Source of the DNA: Myxococcales bacterium UBA1238
GTDB taxonomy: Bacteria > Myxococcota_A > Bradymonadia > UBA7976 > UBA1532
Length of the DNA stretch: 30,203 nt
Reading direction: 5' to 3'
NCBI GenBank assembly: GCA_002309015.1
Contig: DBWM01000014.1
Span: 1-30,203, forward strand
How positions within the stretch are numbered: the first letter of the stretch is position 1; each line of letters starts with the position of its first letter. The position numbers were made by a program, and so were the translations under genes. The notes beneath the pieces were generated by a model that made no database searches, was not told the origin of the DNA, and was given only the letters and a program-made list of their open reading frames with translations. Of the stretch, positions 16,786-25,083 are shown one piece after another.

Positions 16786-17451
16786 ATGAATCGCTCTTTT
16801 TTCAAAACCGTTACAGCGCTCACCGCTTGTATGTGCCTTTGGGCCTGCGATGACGATGATGAGCGCGCCCATTACGATCTTGATGGTGGTTTGGATGGCA
16901 GCCAGAGCACATTGCAGGATGCAGCCAAATCCGACAGCAACGTCGCCACTGATGCCTCCGACGCTCAATCCGCCGACACTGGCCCCAGCGAAGAGCAGGG
17001 TGAAATCTTCTGTGGTTCCGCAGACTTAGAACCTCATGACTGGATTTTGATTGAAGACGCAACCCAGGGCATCGGCATGGGGGCGACGTTTGGATGCGAC
17101 ATCGATGCCATTGAGTACAGCTGCCCCGACGGTCAAAAAGGCAGCGCGCTCTCCATCGTGGGGCATGCAGGCCAAAATGTGACCCAGACCAACTTCTCGA
17201 AATCATGCGGAAGCAAAAGCGAATCCTGCAACACTGCAAGTGAATGCGCCGCATTGCTGGGCGTCAGTGGCTCACTGCTCGCCAGCTTTGCCCGCAACTT
17301 ACAAGGCTGCCAAATCACAGTGTTTGAACAAAGCGACATGGAAAACGAGATCTGCCGCGTTTCGCATTGCAGCGATCCCGAACACTTGACGCGTTGCCAA
17401 TGGCTCTTCAACATCAACGACGGCCAGACCGGCCAGGAAACCGTTCCTTAA
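16786..17451 (+). CDS. Secreted lipoprotein of unknown function
   Basis: Length 221 aa. The start is taken at ATG 16786 because it begins a compact signal peptide (MNRSFFKTVTALTACMCLWAC) with lipobox LWAC; an in-frame ATG at 16771 is possible, and neither has a well-spaced ribosome site. After the lipidated Cys comes a run of four Asp, then an Asp/Ser/Ala-rich stalk of ~45 residues, as in the lipoprotein at 19193. The folded part (~75-221) contains about ten Cys and no domain I know. It is divergent from rlmB and 25 bp upstream of the pseudopilin-like gene, so it probably shares that transcript. The Asp run after the lipid Cys would suit outer-membrane retention in some Gram-negatives, but sorting rules for this lineage are not known to me. 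Confidence 0.75.
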   Translation: MNRSFFKTVTALTACMCLWACDDDDERAHYDLDGGLDGSQSTLQDAAKSDSNVATDASDAQSADTGPSEEQGEIFCGSADLEPHDWILIEDATQGIGMGATFGCDIDAIEYSCPDGQKGSALSIVGHAGQNVTQTNFSKSCGSKSESCNTASECAALLGVSGSLLASFARNLQGCQITVFEQSDMENEICRVSHCSDPEHLTRCQWLFNINDGQTGQETVP

Positions 17452-17476
17452 CGCCTTATTTTAAAGGAGTTTTTCG

Positions 17477-19114
17477 GTGAAAAAGCTCAAAACCTTGGGC
17501 ATGACCCTCATCGAAATCCTGATCACGCTCGCCATTCTGGGACTTTTGGCCGGGGCCCTGCTGCTGTTTATGCGCCCGGACGACGACCGCAAATGCCGGA
17601 ATGAAGCGGAGCGCCTGGCCTCCTGGATGCAGTCGACGGTGGCCGAAGCCGGAATGCGCGATCAGCCCGTGCGCGCAGCCGTCGATCTCGATTTGCAAAA
17701 GGTGACCCGCGAGCTCGCCTCCTTCGACTCGATGAAGAACACCAAAGGCAGCAGCTTCAGCTGGAAAGAGGCTGAAAAGACAGAAGTTTTTACGCCGAGA
17801 AACAAGGTGCAGATGACCCTTGTGGCCACCGTCGCCATCCCCGAAACCAAATCGGGCACAGTTTGGCTGGTCTTCGAAGGCAACCGATCGCGCGGGGGCG
17901 TGATCGTGATGGAACTCAACAAAGCGGTCTATTCCGTGGTGATCTGGCCCAGCGGCGAAGTCAAGGTGGAACCGGGCCGGGCAAAGCCCAAAGACGGCGC
18001 ACAGCAAAACAAAAAGCTGCTTTGGGACATCGAATCGATGGGGCTTTCCGGAGACGGAACCCTCGATCTCAGCAACATCCCCATCGGGCAGGGCGAGACC
18101 CCATCCGAAAAACCGAGTACGCCTGCAACACCTAAATCGAAGGCCAACCCCAAGAAGCCTCAGGAGGAAACTCCGCCGAGCGATCCGCCGCACGAAGAGC
18201 CGCAGCCGCCCGAAATGCCCCCTCAGGAAACTCCGCCGCCCGAGGAGCCACCGGAAGATCCACAAGAGGATCCCGAAGATCCCGAGGAACCCGACGCCGG
18301 AGAAGAGCATGAATGCGAACGCAACGAGGACTGCGAAGGCTTATGGCGCGTCTGCCGGCAAAGCGATCACACCTGCGTCATCGATCCGAGCAACCACGCC
18401 TTCAGGCTATACAGCGTTCAGATCACGCAACCTCCCGCAATGCAGCAGTTTTTAAGCGAGCGTTTTAACCGCGAGATCTCGGATGAACGCTATAATCTGG
18501 TCCTCAAACTGGGCGAACCGCACGCGGGCGAAGTGGGCGAAGATCAGCCTTACTGGGGCTGGACCGTGCAGGCTCAGCGCGCCGGAAACTTTGGTGGTAT
18601 GTCGGCTTACGTCCCTCACGGTGAAATGCCCGCATTCAGAGATGCCGCAAACCCCATGAACAACAGCTGCCCGCAGGGATTCGATGTTTGCTACCAGTTT
18701 ATTTCGATGGATCAGGACGACGGGCAACCGAAACTCGATCTGTATTTGCCCTACCCGCGCTCGTCCCGCATTCCCGAAAACCAGTGTCAGTATCAAAAGC
18801 TGACTGTTGTTGCGACGTTACAGGCATACATTAAAATTGGCAACATTCCAGGTGGTGCGACGGCTCAGTTTGAACTGACGGGCGTCATCCGCGAAAAAGA
18901 CGCGCGCAAACTTGAGGTGCAATGGGCCTCTTTGGGCGGCCTGGTGAGCCTTTACACCGTGATGACCGAACTCGGCATCAAGATGAACGCCGACAGCATG
19001 GGCGACGGACAGCCGGACGCCTGGCGTTTTTCGTTTACCGGCCCCGCTTACGAAGTCAGTTTATTGGGCGAGCCTTATAACCAGCTGGGCGCCAAGCCCC
19101 CAAACTGCAAATGA
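17477..19114 (+). CDS. Type IV pilin/pseudopilin-like protein with Pro/Glu-rich linker and novel C-terminal domain
   Basis: Length 545 aa with a GTG start at 17477 after AAAGGAG. The N-terminus is a class III prepilin signal: MKKLKTLG, then MTLIEILITLAIL, with the Gly before the cut and Glu at +5 of the mature protein, followed by the hydrophobic helix. Residues ~30-200 fit a GspH-like pseudopilin head. Residues ~205-278 are a linker made almost wholly of Pro, Glu, Asp and Lys. A small Cys knot (four Cys, 280-303) follows, then a ~237-residue C-terminal domain (309-545) that resembles the C-terminus of the lipoprotein at 19193. Pilins of this size and layout are unusual. It would be processed by a prepilin peptidase and assembled by a type II secretion or type IV pilus machine encoded elsewhere. 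Confidence 0.85.
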   Translation: MKKLKTLGMTLIEILITLAILGLLAGALLLFMRPDDDRKCRNEAERLASWMQSTVAEAGMRDQPVRAAVDLDLQKVTRELASFDSMKNTKGSSFSWKEAEKTEVFTPRNKVQMTLVATVAIPETKSGTVWLVFEGNRSRGGVIVMELNKAVYSVVIWPSGEVKVEPGRAKPKDGAQQNKKLLWDIESMGLSGDGTLDLSNIPIGQGETPSEKPSTPATPKSKANPKKPQEETPPSDPPHEEPQPPEMPPQETPPPEEPPEDPQEDPEDPEEPDAGEEHECERNEDCEGLWRVCRQSDHTCVIDPSNHAFRLYSVQITQPPAMQQFLSERFNREISDERYNLVLKLGEPHAGEVGEDQPYWGWTVQAQRAGNFGGMSAYVPHGEMPAFRDAANPMNNSCPQGFDVCYQFISMDQDDGQPKLDLYLPYPRSSRIPENQCQYQKLTVVATLQAYIKIGNIPGGATAQFELTGVIREKDARKLEVQWASLGGLVSLYTVMTELGIKMNADSMGDGQPDAWRFSFTGPAYEVSLLGEPYNQLGAKPPNCK

Positions 19115-19135
19115 GCGTAGTGCCTTCAGAAACAC

Positions 19136-19166
19136 TTGCATCATACCTTTTCAGCTCTGCTATAAA
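19136..19166 (+). promoter_or_regulatory. Possible promoter of the EGF-repeat lipoprotein gene
   Basis: TTGCAT (19136-19141) and TATAAA (19161-19166) are spaced by 19 bp, slightly long. The -10 box is strong and lies about 26 bp before the start codon, leaving room for the AGGAG at 19181-19185. Confidence 0.35.
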
Positions 19167-19192
19167 TCTTGTCCCAAAATCAGGAGTTGACC

Positions 19193-20704
19193 ATGTTTAA
19201 ATCATCATTCTCTTGGCTTGCCGCAGGATTAACCGCTGCGGCTTTGTTTGCTGCCTGCGATGACGACGATACCGTGGATCTGGTCGATACTTCCGTAAAG
19301 ACCGACGCAGGCGACGCTTCCACCACCGACGCGTCCACCACCGATGCCTCCGCAGATGCGAGCGACAGCTCCACCACCGACGCCTCTGCAGATGCGAGCG
19401 ACAGCTCCACCACCGACGCAGAAAGCGACTCCGCGACCGACGAAGATGCCGCCCTCACCGAATGCCCCAAAGATCACGGCTGCGCTCAAAAATGCGAGCT
19501 CAGCGAAGAGGGGCAACCGGTTTGCAGCTGCGATCAGGAAGGCTTCATCCTGAGCGAAGACAAGAAATCCTGCGAATGCGACGAAGCCAACGGCTATATT
19601 GAAGCTGCAGATAATGACAATAACACCATCTGCAGATCACCCTGCAAGGAAGCGCAATGCGCCGATAAATGCGAGCTTGATCAGCAAAATCACGCGGTTT
19701 GCAGCTGCACGGAAGAGAATACGGTCCTCAATCCAGATGGCAAATCCTGTGATAAGCCCTGTGAAACAGCAGGCTGTGCCCAAAAATGCAGCCTGAACGA
19801 AAGCGGGGCTCCCGTCTGCAGCTGCGATCAGGAGAACTATATCCTGGCTCCGGATCAAAAAACCTGCATCACCTACCTGGCGAAGGGCGACGCCTGCACC
19901 GTCAACGAGAACACCGAAGGCGGCGAAAGCGGCGCCAAAGATGGCAACGAGGAAGTCGTCGCCAGCGAATGTCCCGACAACTACAGCTGCGTACAGGATT
20001 TCTGCCAGTTTGATCTCGCCAAACCAGACAAAACCTACATTGTCACTTACGCCCAAGTCTCTGAACCAGCGGCTGCTGCAGAGATGTTGAACATGGTCCT
20101 CGGTATGGCCATTGATCAAGAGTGGATACACCTGGTCGTAGAACCAGGTGGTTATACACAAGACGGGCATTATCGCTGGAACATCGGCAACGGCAAAAAC
20201 AATGCGGGCACCTACTCCTTCAGCCATAAACTGCCCATTCAGAACTTTGATGGTTATTGGTATGGCAGTCCCGATGATTCCTCTGAGCCCCATTGGTTCC
20301 AGGATGGCACATTGACCTGGAAGATTCTCATTCCCCAGAACTCTGGCAAGCCAAACGAATGCCACATTAATTTCACAGTCAATGTCAACTTGGAGTTCTT
20401 TATTACTCAAAGAGTGGTTGAAGGCGGAACTCAGACAATTTTGCAAGGCAATGCGATCGGTTATTTACGCCAAGAAGACGCTCAAAAAGTCAAGATTGTT
20501 TTTCAGGGCAATGATTGGGCTTTAATGGATCTCCTTGAAGGAGCACCTCTCACCGTCGACACCGATGACAATGGTATTCCGGACGCCTACAAGCTCGAGC
20601 TGACGTTTGAAGCGGAATATAAGGAATTCTTAGATACCAACACCGCTCGCGATAGCAACGTCACCTTTACGGAATGCGGTACCACGACTGAATCAGGTAA
20701 ATGA
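19193..20704 (+). CDS. Lipoprotein with Ser/Thr/Asp stalk, three EGF-like repeats and C-terminal domain shared with the pseudopilin-like protein
   Basis: Length 503 aa. The ATG at 19193 follows AGGAG at good spacing and starts a signal peptide with lipobox FAAC (Cys22), followed by four Asp. Residues ~30-88 are a Ser/Thr/Asp/Ala repeat stalk. Three EGF-like modules follow (~91-127, 151-186, 190-225), each of the form CxxKCxL...xVCSCxxxxxxLxxDxKxC, resembling the class in eukaryotic extracellular proteins. Residues ~279-503 form a domain collinear with the C-terminus of the gene just upstream: shared features are a YxV start, a Pro-x-x-x-C strand, a (G)xxREEDAxK-like segment and a DxxDGxPDAY-like segment near the end. 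It likely sits on the outside of the outer membrane and could bind a partner or the pilin-like protein. No enzymatic motif is seen. Confidence 0.85.
   Translation: MFKSSFSWLAAGLTAAALFAACDDDDTVDLVDTSVKTDAGDASTTDASTTDASADASDSSTTDASADASDSSTTDAESDSATDEDAALTECPKDHGCAQKCELSEEGQPVCSCDQEGFILSEDKKSCECDEANGYIEAADNDNNTICRSPCKEAQCADKCELDQQNHAVCSCTEENTVLNPDGKSCDKPCETAGCAQKCSLNESGAPVCSCDQENYILAPDQKTCITYLAKGDACTVNENTEGGESGAKDGNEEVVASECPDNYSCVQDFCQFDLAKPDKTYIVTYAQVSEPAAAAEMLNMVLGMAIDQEWIHLVVEPGGYTQDGHYRWNIGNGKNNAGTYSFSHKLPIQNFDGYWYGSPDDSSEPHWFQDGTLTWKILIPQNSGKPNECHINFTVNVNLEFFITQRVVEGGTQTILQGNAIGYLRQEDAQKVKIVFQGNDWALMDLLEGAPLTVDTDDNGIPDAYKLELTFEAEYKEFLDTNTARDSNVTFTECGTTTESGK
19341..19412 (+). repeat. Tandem 36-bp repeat inside the lipoprotein stalk
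   Basis: Two adjacent copies (19341-19376 and 19377-19412) differ at two bases and code for a 12-residue Asp/Ala/Ser/Thr unit. Shorter related units flank them. Such in-frame repeats can expand or contract and so change stalk length. Confidence 0.8.
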
Positions 20705-20713
20705 TGAAGACTC

Positions 20714-20748
20714 CGCAAACGCACCCCTTTTTTTTGGGGGCGTTTGCG
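20714..20748. terminator. GC-rich hairpin with a T8 loop after the lipoprotein gene
   Basis: CGCAAACGCACCCC pairs with GGGGGCGTTTGCG (one unpaired base), with eight T in the loop. It starts 10 bp after the stop at 20704. The T-run is in the loop and not behind the stem, so it is not a standard intrinsic terminator, but the position suggests a transcript end or RNA stabiliser. Confidence 0.45.
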
Positions 20749-20802
20749 TATATGAATGCCACATTTTAAGGTGCATGCGCCTGCTGATTGAGGAGTGATC
20801 GG

Positions 20803-21294
20803 ATGCAAATCGCCGAAGGTCAAATCGTTACGATTGAATATACCCTGCGCGACAAAGCGGGAAATGTGGTTGAGAGTTCCCAGGCCCAAGGTCCAGTGAC
20901 GTTCAAGCTCGGTTCAGATCGCATGTTGCCCGGTTTGGCAAAAGCGTTAGAGGGCATGGAAGTGGGCGAAACCCGCTCAGGGGTCATCCCTCCGGGTGAG
21001 CTCGTTCCGCGGGAAATGACCAGCACCCGCGATATTCCCAAAACTGAATTCCCGAAGGGCGTTGAACCGAAAAAGGGCGATCGCTTTAAGGCTCAGGGAC
21101 CGAACGGTCAGCCCGTACTCTTTGAAGTGCTTGAAATCAAAGAAGATTCCGTTCAGGTACAGCTCCTTCACATTCTGCACGACACCGAAGTGCATTACGA
21201 AGTGAAAGTGCTGGCAGCCCGCAAATCCAACCTGCCGCCGCCGCCGCCTGTCGATGATGTGCCCGATTTAAGCGACGATCTCGTAGACGAATAA
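20803..21294 (+). CDS. slyD: SlyD-like FKBP-type peptidyl-prolyl isomerase
   Basis: Length 163 aa. The ATG at 20803 is preceded by AGGAG at 7 bp; a TTG at 20788 lies before that ribosome site and is rejected. The FKBP half (residues ~1-70) shows VTIEYTLRDKAGNVVESS, FKLGSDRMLPGLAKALEGMEVGE and IPPGE, the usual FKBP start. An insert-in-flap chaperone domain (~70-130) follows with FPKGVEPKKGDRFKAQ and a return strand VHYEVKVLAA, as in SlyD. It lacks the His-rich nickel tail of enterobacterial SlyD and ends in a short Pro then Asp-rich tail. The protein is cytoplasmic and helps folding by proline isomerisation. It stands alone between a hairpin upstream and a bidirectional hairpin downstream. Confidence 0.88.
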   Translation: MQIAEGQIVTIEYTLRDKAGNVVESSQAQGPVTFKLGSDRMLPGLAKALEGMEVGETRSGVIPPGELVPREMTSTRDIPKTEFPKGVEPKKGDRFKAQGPNGQPVLFEVLEIKEDSVQVQLLHILHDTEVHYEVKVLAARKSNLPPPPPVDDVPDLSDDLVDE

Positions 21295-21316
21295 CGCCCC
21301 CAAACCGCCATCTTTA

Positions 21317-21348
21317 CAATCAGTGACCTCTTTCGAGATCACTGATTG
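21317..21348. terminator. Hairpin between converging slyD-like and Ig-lipoprotein genes
   Basis: CAATCAGTGA and TCACTGATTG form a perfect 10-bp stem with a 12-base loop. It lies between the stops at 21294 and 21360 and could end transcription from both sides. A degenerate copy of the right arm (GATCACGGATTGCC) follows and overlaps the stop codon of the minus-strand gene. Confidence 0.55.
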
Positions 21349-21359
21349 CCCTTTCAAGA

Positions 21360-23663
21360 TCACGGATTGCCTTCCCCACCGTTTTCTTCTGCCGCCACGC
21401 GGGTCACCTGAAGCTCAACATCCTTAGTGTTCCCCGCAAGATCTCTGGCAGAAACGCCTGCAGTCACGCTCGCCCCCACAGTGGGGGCCAAAATACGTTC
21501 CACATTCACGATCACCGTGCATTCGCGCCAATAGAGATGATCAGAATCGGAATACTCTGCAGCTTCGGCACAAGTGGCGAATTCTGGGCCGGAAACGACA
21601 GCAGGAATCTGATTCTCAGAGGTATCGCCCACCCGGCAGGTCAGCGTAACAGCGGTGGTTCCTACGGGAACTTCAAGCGAGGTCTGCTCACATTTGAGCT
21701 CAGGAGGCGTACCATCAACCACAATCGGTTCAGTCAGCTCGCGTAGCTGGTTCGCACTATCGGTCGCTTTGAACTTCAGTTCCCGGTTGCCCTCTTCCAT
21801 GGCGAGATCCAAAGCGAACTGCCCCGTTGACAGGGCCGATGGAATCGAAGTTCCGTTGAGGCTGAACTGAGTCAGACTGCAAATCCCGGCATTGACCGTG
21901 CCTTCTACGTGAATCGGGCAATTGGCTCCAGCGTCGCAATTGGGTTTGTAATAACGATGGCTTTCGATCACATTGCCTTCTTCATCCGTTTTTTCATCCA
22001 AATAGCAGTCTGGATAAACGCATCTGAGCGCGATCTCAGGCGGTGTGCGATCGATACCGACGACGCGCTCCACCTTGCTGGAGAGCCCAACCGCATTGAC
22101 GGCTTCAAGGGTAATCGTCTGCTCACCTTCGAGTAACGGGCTGGAAATACAGAAGTTTTCTGTTCCATCGAGGGTAACGGCTGAGCCGTTTACGGTCACA
22201 GAGGCGATCCCGCTTTCGGCATCGTGCGCCTCCCCGCAAATGCGGACGCTCTCGTCAGTAATGCAACGCTGGGTGGTGGGCTGTGAAAGCGAGACCGTGG
22301 GCGCCGTATTGTCGAACAACAACGCCAGCCCTTCGGTCACCTGACCCTCTTCACTTTCAGCGGTGATCCTGAGCGTATAGGCCCCCGACTGATCGAAAGG
22401 CACGCTGGCTTCGAAGCTGTGATCTGCTTTTATACTTACACGAATCGGGGCAAACCCGCCGTCTTTGTACGCAAGCTCCGCGAGAACCCCGGTGACGCTG
22501 TCGCAAAGTCTGCCTGAAAGCTCGGCTGGTGTTGCGCTGAACATCCAAACGTCGTCCAGACGGGTCGCATTGGTGAACTCGACGGATTGAATGCAAGCGC
22601 TCTTTGATGGGCGGGTCACCTGAACGCTCTTGCAGCCCTTGTTGCCCGCTTCATCGATGGCGCAGGCCTCAAGCTCGTTGACGCCGACTTCCAGCGCAAG
22701 CTCGCCCGAAAACTCACCCGAGGCATTGCTGCGCGTGCGGGACTGAGCCACCAAACGGCCGTCAGAAGTCGAAGTCAGCACGACCGGCATATTGGCTTCA
22801 GGTGAGGTTCCGGAAGTCACGCGGCCTTGCAAAACGGTCTTTTCAACATCGAGTTCTGCACCCGATGCGGGTGAACTCAACTCCACAACGGGTGGCACAG
22901 AATCGCGCAAAACGGAGCAATTCTGAATCTCTGAAGCATGGCCCACAACATCGAAGCACTGAACTTTAAAGCTGTTTTGCCCTTCATTCAGATCAACTTC
23001 CGCTTCAAATTCACCAGTGGCCGACCACGCAACGTTCACGGCATTCCCGTTGATCGCCAGATGCTCAACCCCGTAAGCATCGGTGCAGCGACCCGACAAC
23101 TTGTGTTTTTCACCCGGAACCGCAATCGGAGGCGCATCGAGAGAGAGTTCCGGAGCCGTTAAATCGCAGTCCACGCGCAGCTTCTTTTCGCAGCGACCGC
23201 CCAAATCCGAGGTCACGACCAATGAAATCCAGTTGGTCCCCTCCTGAAGCGGGATCTCGACTGAAGCCTGCCCTTCGGACAAGCCGACCGAATCGTCGTT
23301 TAAGAGCGCGGTGAACTCCACATCCTCATCTTCATCCGCCGTCGCCGCAGCCGTGACTTTCACCTGCGCTTCGCCCACAAGATTCTGGCCTTCAAGCGAG
23401 CAATCGATCGCAACCTCTGCGTCAAACTCCGCGTCAAACTCCGCGTCCAGCTCCGTTGCATCTTCTTGTAATGGCGCAGCATCCATCGGTTTTCCGCTGT
23501 CGGCAGCGTCTTCCTTGGGCTTCTCATTGCCGCCGATGCAGATACCGTCTTTACAAACGCCGCCGTTGCAGTCGTCGTTGGAATCGCAGACTTCAGGATC
23601 GAGGAGAATGCTGCAACCCGAGAGAGCACAAGCATAAATGGCAATGATCCATCGTTTTTGCAT
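21360..23663 (-). CDS. Lipoprotein with repeated bacterial Ig-like domains
   Basis: Length 767 aa; the ATG at 23663 follows AAGGAG. The signal peptide ends in lipobox LSGC (Cys17). A short Cys-rich module (CDSNDDCNGGVCKDGIC) comes next, then an acidic stalk with DAEFDAEFDAEV. From ~90 to the end there are about six beta-sandwich repeats of Ig-like or glucodextranase-B-like type, seen as recurring segments such as DxTAPxLSL, DxxPPVVEL, DNTAPTVSL, DRTPPEIAL and DGTPPELKC, each followed by a strand ending in a GxNxxxxxAxDxAGN-type turn. These domains usually mediate adhesion or act as spacers on surface proteins. The gene starts 11 bp after the TPR-PEGA stop, so it is last in that operon. No catalytic domain is seen. 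Confidence 0.87.
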   Translation of the reverse strand: MQKRWIIAIYACALSGCSILLDPEVCDSNDDCNGGVCKDGICIGGNEKPKEDAADSGKPMDAAPLQEDATELDAEFDAEFDAEVAIDCSLEGQNLVGEAQVKVTAAATADEDEDVEFTALLNDDSVGLSEGQASVEIPLQEGTNWISLVVTSDLGGRCEKKLRVDCDLTAPELSLDAPPIAVPGEKHKLSGRCTDAYGVEHLAINGNAVNVAWSATGEFEAEVDLNEGQNSFKVQCFDVVGHASEIQNCSVLRDSVPPVVELSSPASGAELDVEKTVLQGRVTSGTSPEANMPVVLTSTSDGRLVAQSRTRSNASGEFSGELALEVGVNELEACAIDEAGNKGCKSVQVTRPSKSACIQSVEFTNATRLDDVWMFSATPAELSGRLCDSVTGVLAELAYKDGGFAPIRVSIKADHSFEASVPFDQSGAYTLRITAESEEGQVTEGLALLFDNTAPTVSLSQPTTQRCITDESVRICGEAHDAESGIASVTVNGSAVTLDGTENFCISSPLLEGEQTITLEAVNAVGLSSKVERVVGIDRTPPEIALRCVYPDCYLDEKTDEEGNVIESHRYYKPNCDAGANCPIHVEGTVNAGICSLTQFSLNGTSIPSALSTGQFALDLAMEEGNRELKFKATDSANQLRELTEPIVVDGTPPELKCEQTSLEVPVGTTAVTLTCRVGDTSENQIPAVVSGPEFATCAEAAEYSDSDHLYWRECTVIVNVERILAPTVGASVTAGVSARDLAGNTKDVELQVTRVAAEENGGEGNP

Positions 23664-23674
23664 GGCAGCGCTCC

Positions 23675-25042
23675 TTAAAAGGTAAAGGAAGTCACGGCAC
23701 CAAAGCCGCCATTCATGGGGAAGAAGCCCACATTCTGCCCGGAGGGCTCGTCGTCACCGCTCAGGCAATAAAGCAGCACGCCTGTTACGGCCGCAGCGAC
23801 GCCGGTCCCCAGCAAAATATCGGTCACCAAAGCGCGCGTGCGCACGTCGTCCGCCAGATCGCTTTCTTTTGAAGTGCGGTTGCATGTGGGTTTATCGCGG
23901 CAATCCGAAAGATCGCTGTCCGCACTGAGCGCCAGCCATCCGGTGATACCGCCGCCGATCAGGGCTGCCCCGCCCACGCTCATGAGCGCGATGCCCCATT
24001 TTTCGCCGCCAGACATGCCCTTTTCGGTCTTGACTTCGAGATCGATCACGGTCTTGCGTTCTTTGCCCGCCTCGATGGCGATCATCTCGTGATACGGGCG
24101 GCCGTCGGGGCCCACGATGTCGATGCTGTGCACGCCGACGTCGAGTTCGATGGGTTTGGCGAGGGGCGAAATCCCCACTTGTTTGCCGTCAATCTGGATC
24201 GCAAGGCCGACGTGGTTGACCTCGATGCGCGCAAAACCGGTGGGCGGCGCTTCTTCGAGGGTCGCGTTCAGGGTCAGGGGCGCTCCAGGCGGCGTATGTT
24301 CGGGTTTTAAAGCGATCTCTCCGCTCCATCGCTTGTATCCTTTGAGCTCCAGTTCCACGCGGTACCGGCCGGCGGGCTTGGCCACATAGAGCGGGGAGAG
24401 TTCGGATTCCGGTTGCACCTGCGCCGCGTCGGCGGTCAGTTCGCTCACGTAAATGGTGGCGCCAGGAGGCGTGGTGATGATGGAGACGGTGGGCAAAATG
24501 GGCATCAGCTTGGCGCGCAAATCGATGCGGGATTTCCCATCAAGGCGAACAGCGCGCTCATAAGGTTGAAACTCTTTCTGCACAACCCGCACCGTATGCT
24601 TGCCTTCGGGCAGCTTAAAGGTAACCGGCGTCTTGCCGCGCGACCGCCAGCCGTCTTTGACGAAGACATCGGCGCCGGAAGGATCGCTGGTCACCGAAAT
24701 CGTAGCCCAGCGCGCTACTTCGGCTTCGAGCTCCGCGAGCTTGGCCTTTTGCTCATCGCTCACTTTGGAAGATGTGGACGCAAACAGGCGCATTTGATCG
24801 AGCGCGTTTGCCAAATCGCCCATGCCCTCGTAAGCCTGCGCCATGTTAGCGAGCATCGAGGGGTGCGGCGCCAGCTGATTGGCTTTTTCAAAGGCATCCA
24901 GCGCCTCGGTATAACGGCCCGCCAAATAATGCGCGCGACCATTCTGAAAGGCGGCTGCCGCCTGTTCTTTCGGCGACGCAGCAAACGCAGTTCCAAGGAA
25001 GAAACCCCAGAAGACGAACAGCCAAAAGGTCTTACGCAACAT
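23675..25042 (-). CDS. Exported TPR and PEGA-domain protein with C-terminal membrane helices
   Basis: Length 455 aa. A signal peptide is cut near AFAASP (residue ~22). Residues ~25-105 are TPR-like helices (AAAFQNGRAHYLAGRYTEAL, then a second pair). Three PEGA domains follow (~112-175, 186-255 and 268-335), with the typical SxPxGAxVxV and the GKHTVRV / AGRYRVEL / GVHSIDI turns. Two membrane helices lie at about 350-372 and 403-427, separated by a short loop with two Cys. PEGA domains are beta-rich units found in surface and sensor proteins of Myxococcota and relatives. The gene lies 41 bp after the pseudokinase stop and 11 bp before the Ig-like lipoprotein, so all three are probably co-transcribed as an envelope module. 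Confidence 0.85.
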   Translation of the reverse strand: MLRKTFWLFVFWGFFLGTAFAASPKEQAAAAFQNGRAHYLAGRYTEALDAFEKANQLAPHPSMLANMAQAYEGMGDLANALDQMRLFASTSSKVSDEQKAKLAELEAEVARWATISVTSDPSGADVFVKDGWRSRGKTPVTFKLPEGKHTVRVVQKEFQPYERAVRLDGKSRIDLRAKLMPILPTVSIITTPPGATIYVSELTADAAQVQPESELSPLYVAKPAGRYRVELELKGYKRWSGEIALKPEHTPPGAPLTLNATLEEAPPTGFARIEVNHVGLAIQIDGKQVGISPLAKPIELDVGVHSIDIVGPDGRPYHEMIAIEAGKERKTVIDLEVKTEKGMSGGEKWGIALMSVGGAALIGGGITGWLALSADSDLSDCRDKPTCNRTSKESDLADDVRTRALVTDILLGTGVAAAVTGVLLYCLSGDDEPSGQNVGFFPMNGGFGAVTSFTF

Positions 25043-25083
25043 CCGATCCTCCAGTGCCCGCAGGCAGCATCAAGGGGTTCAAA

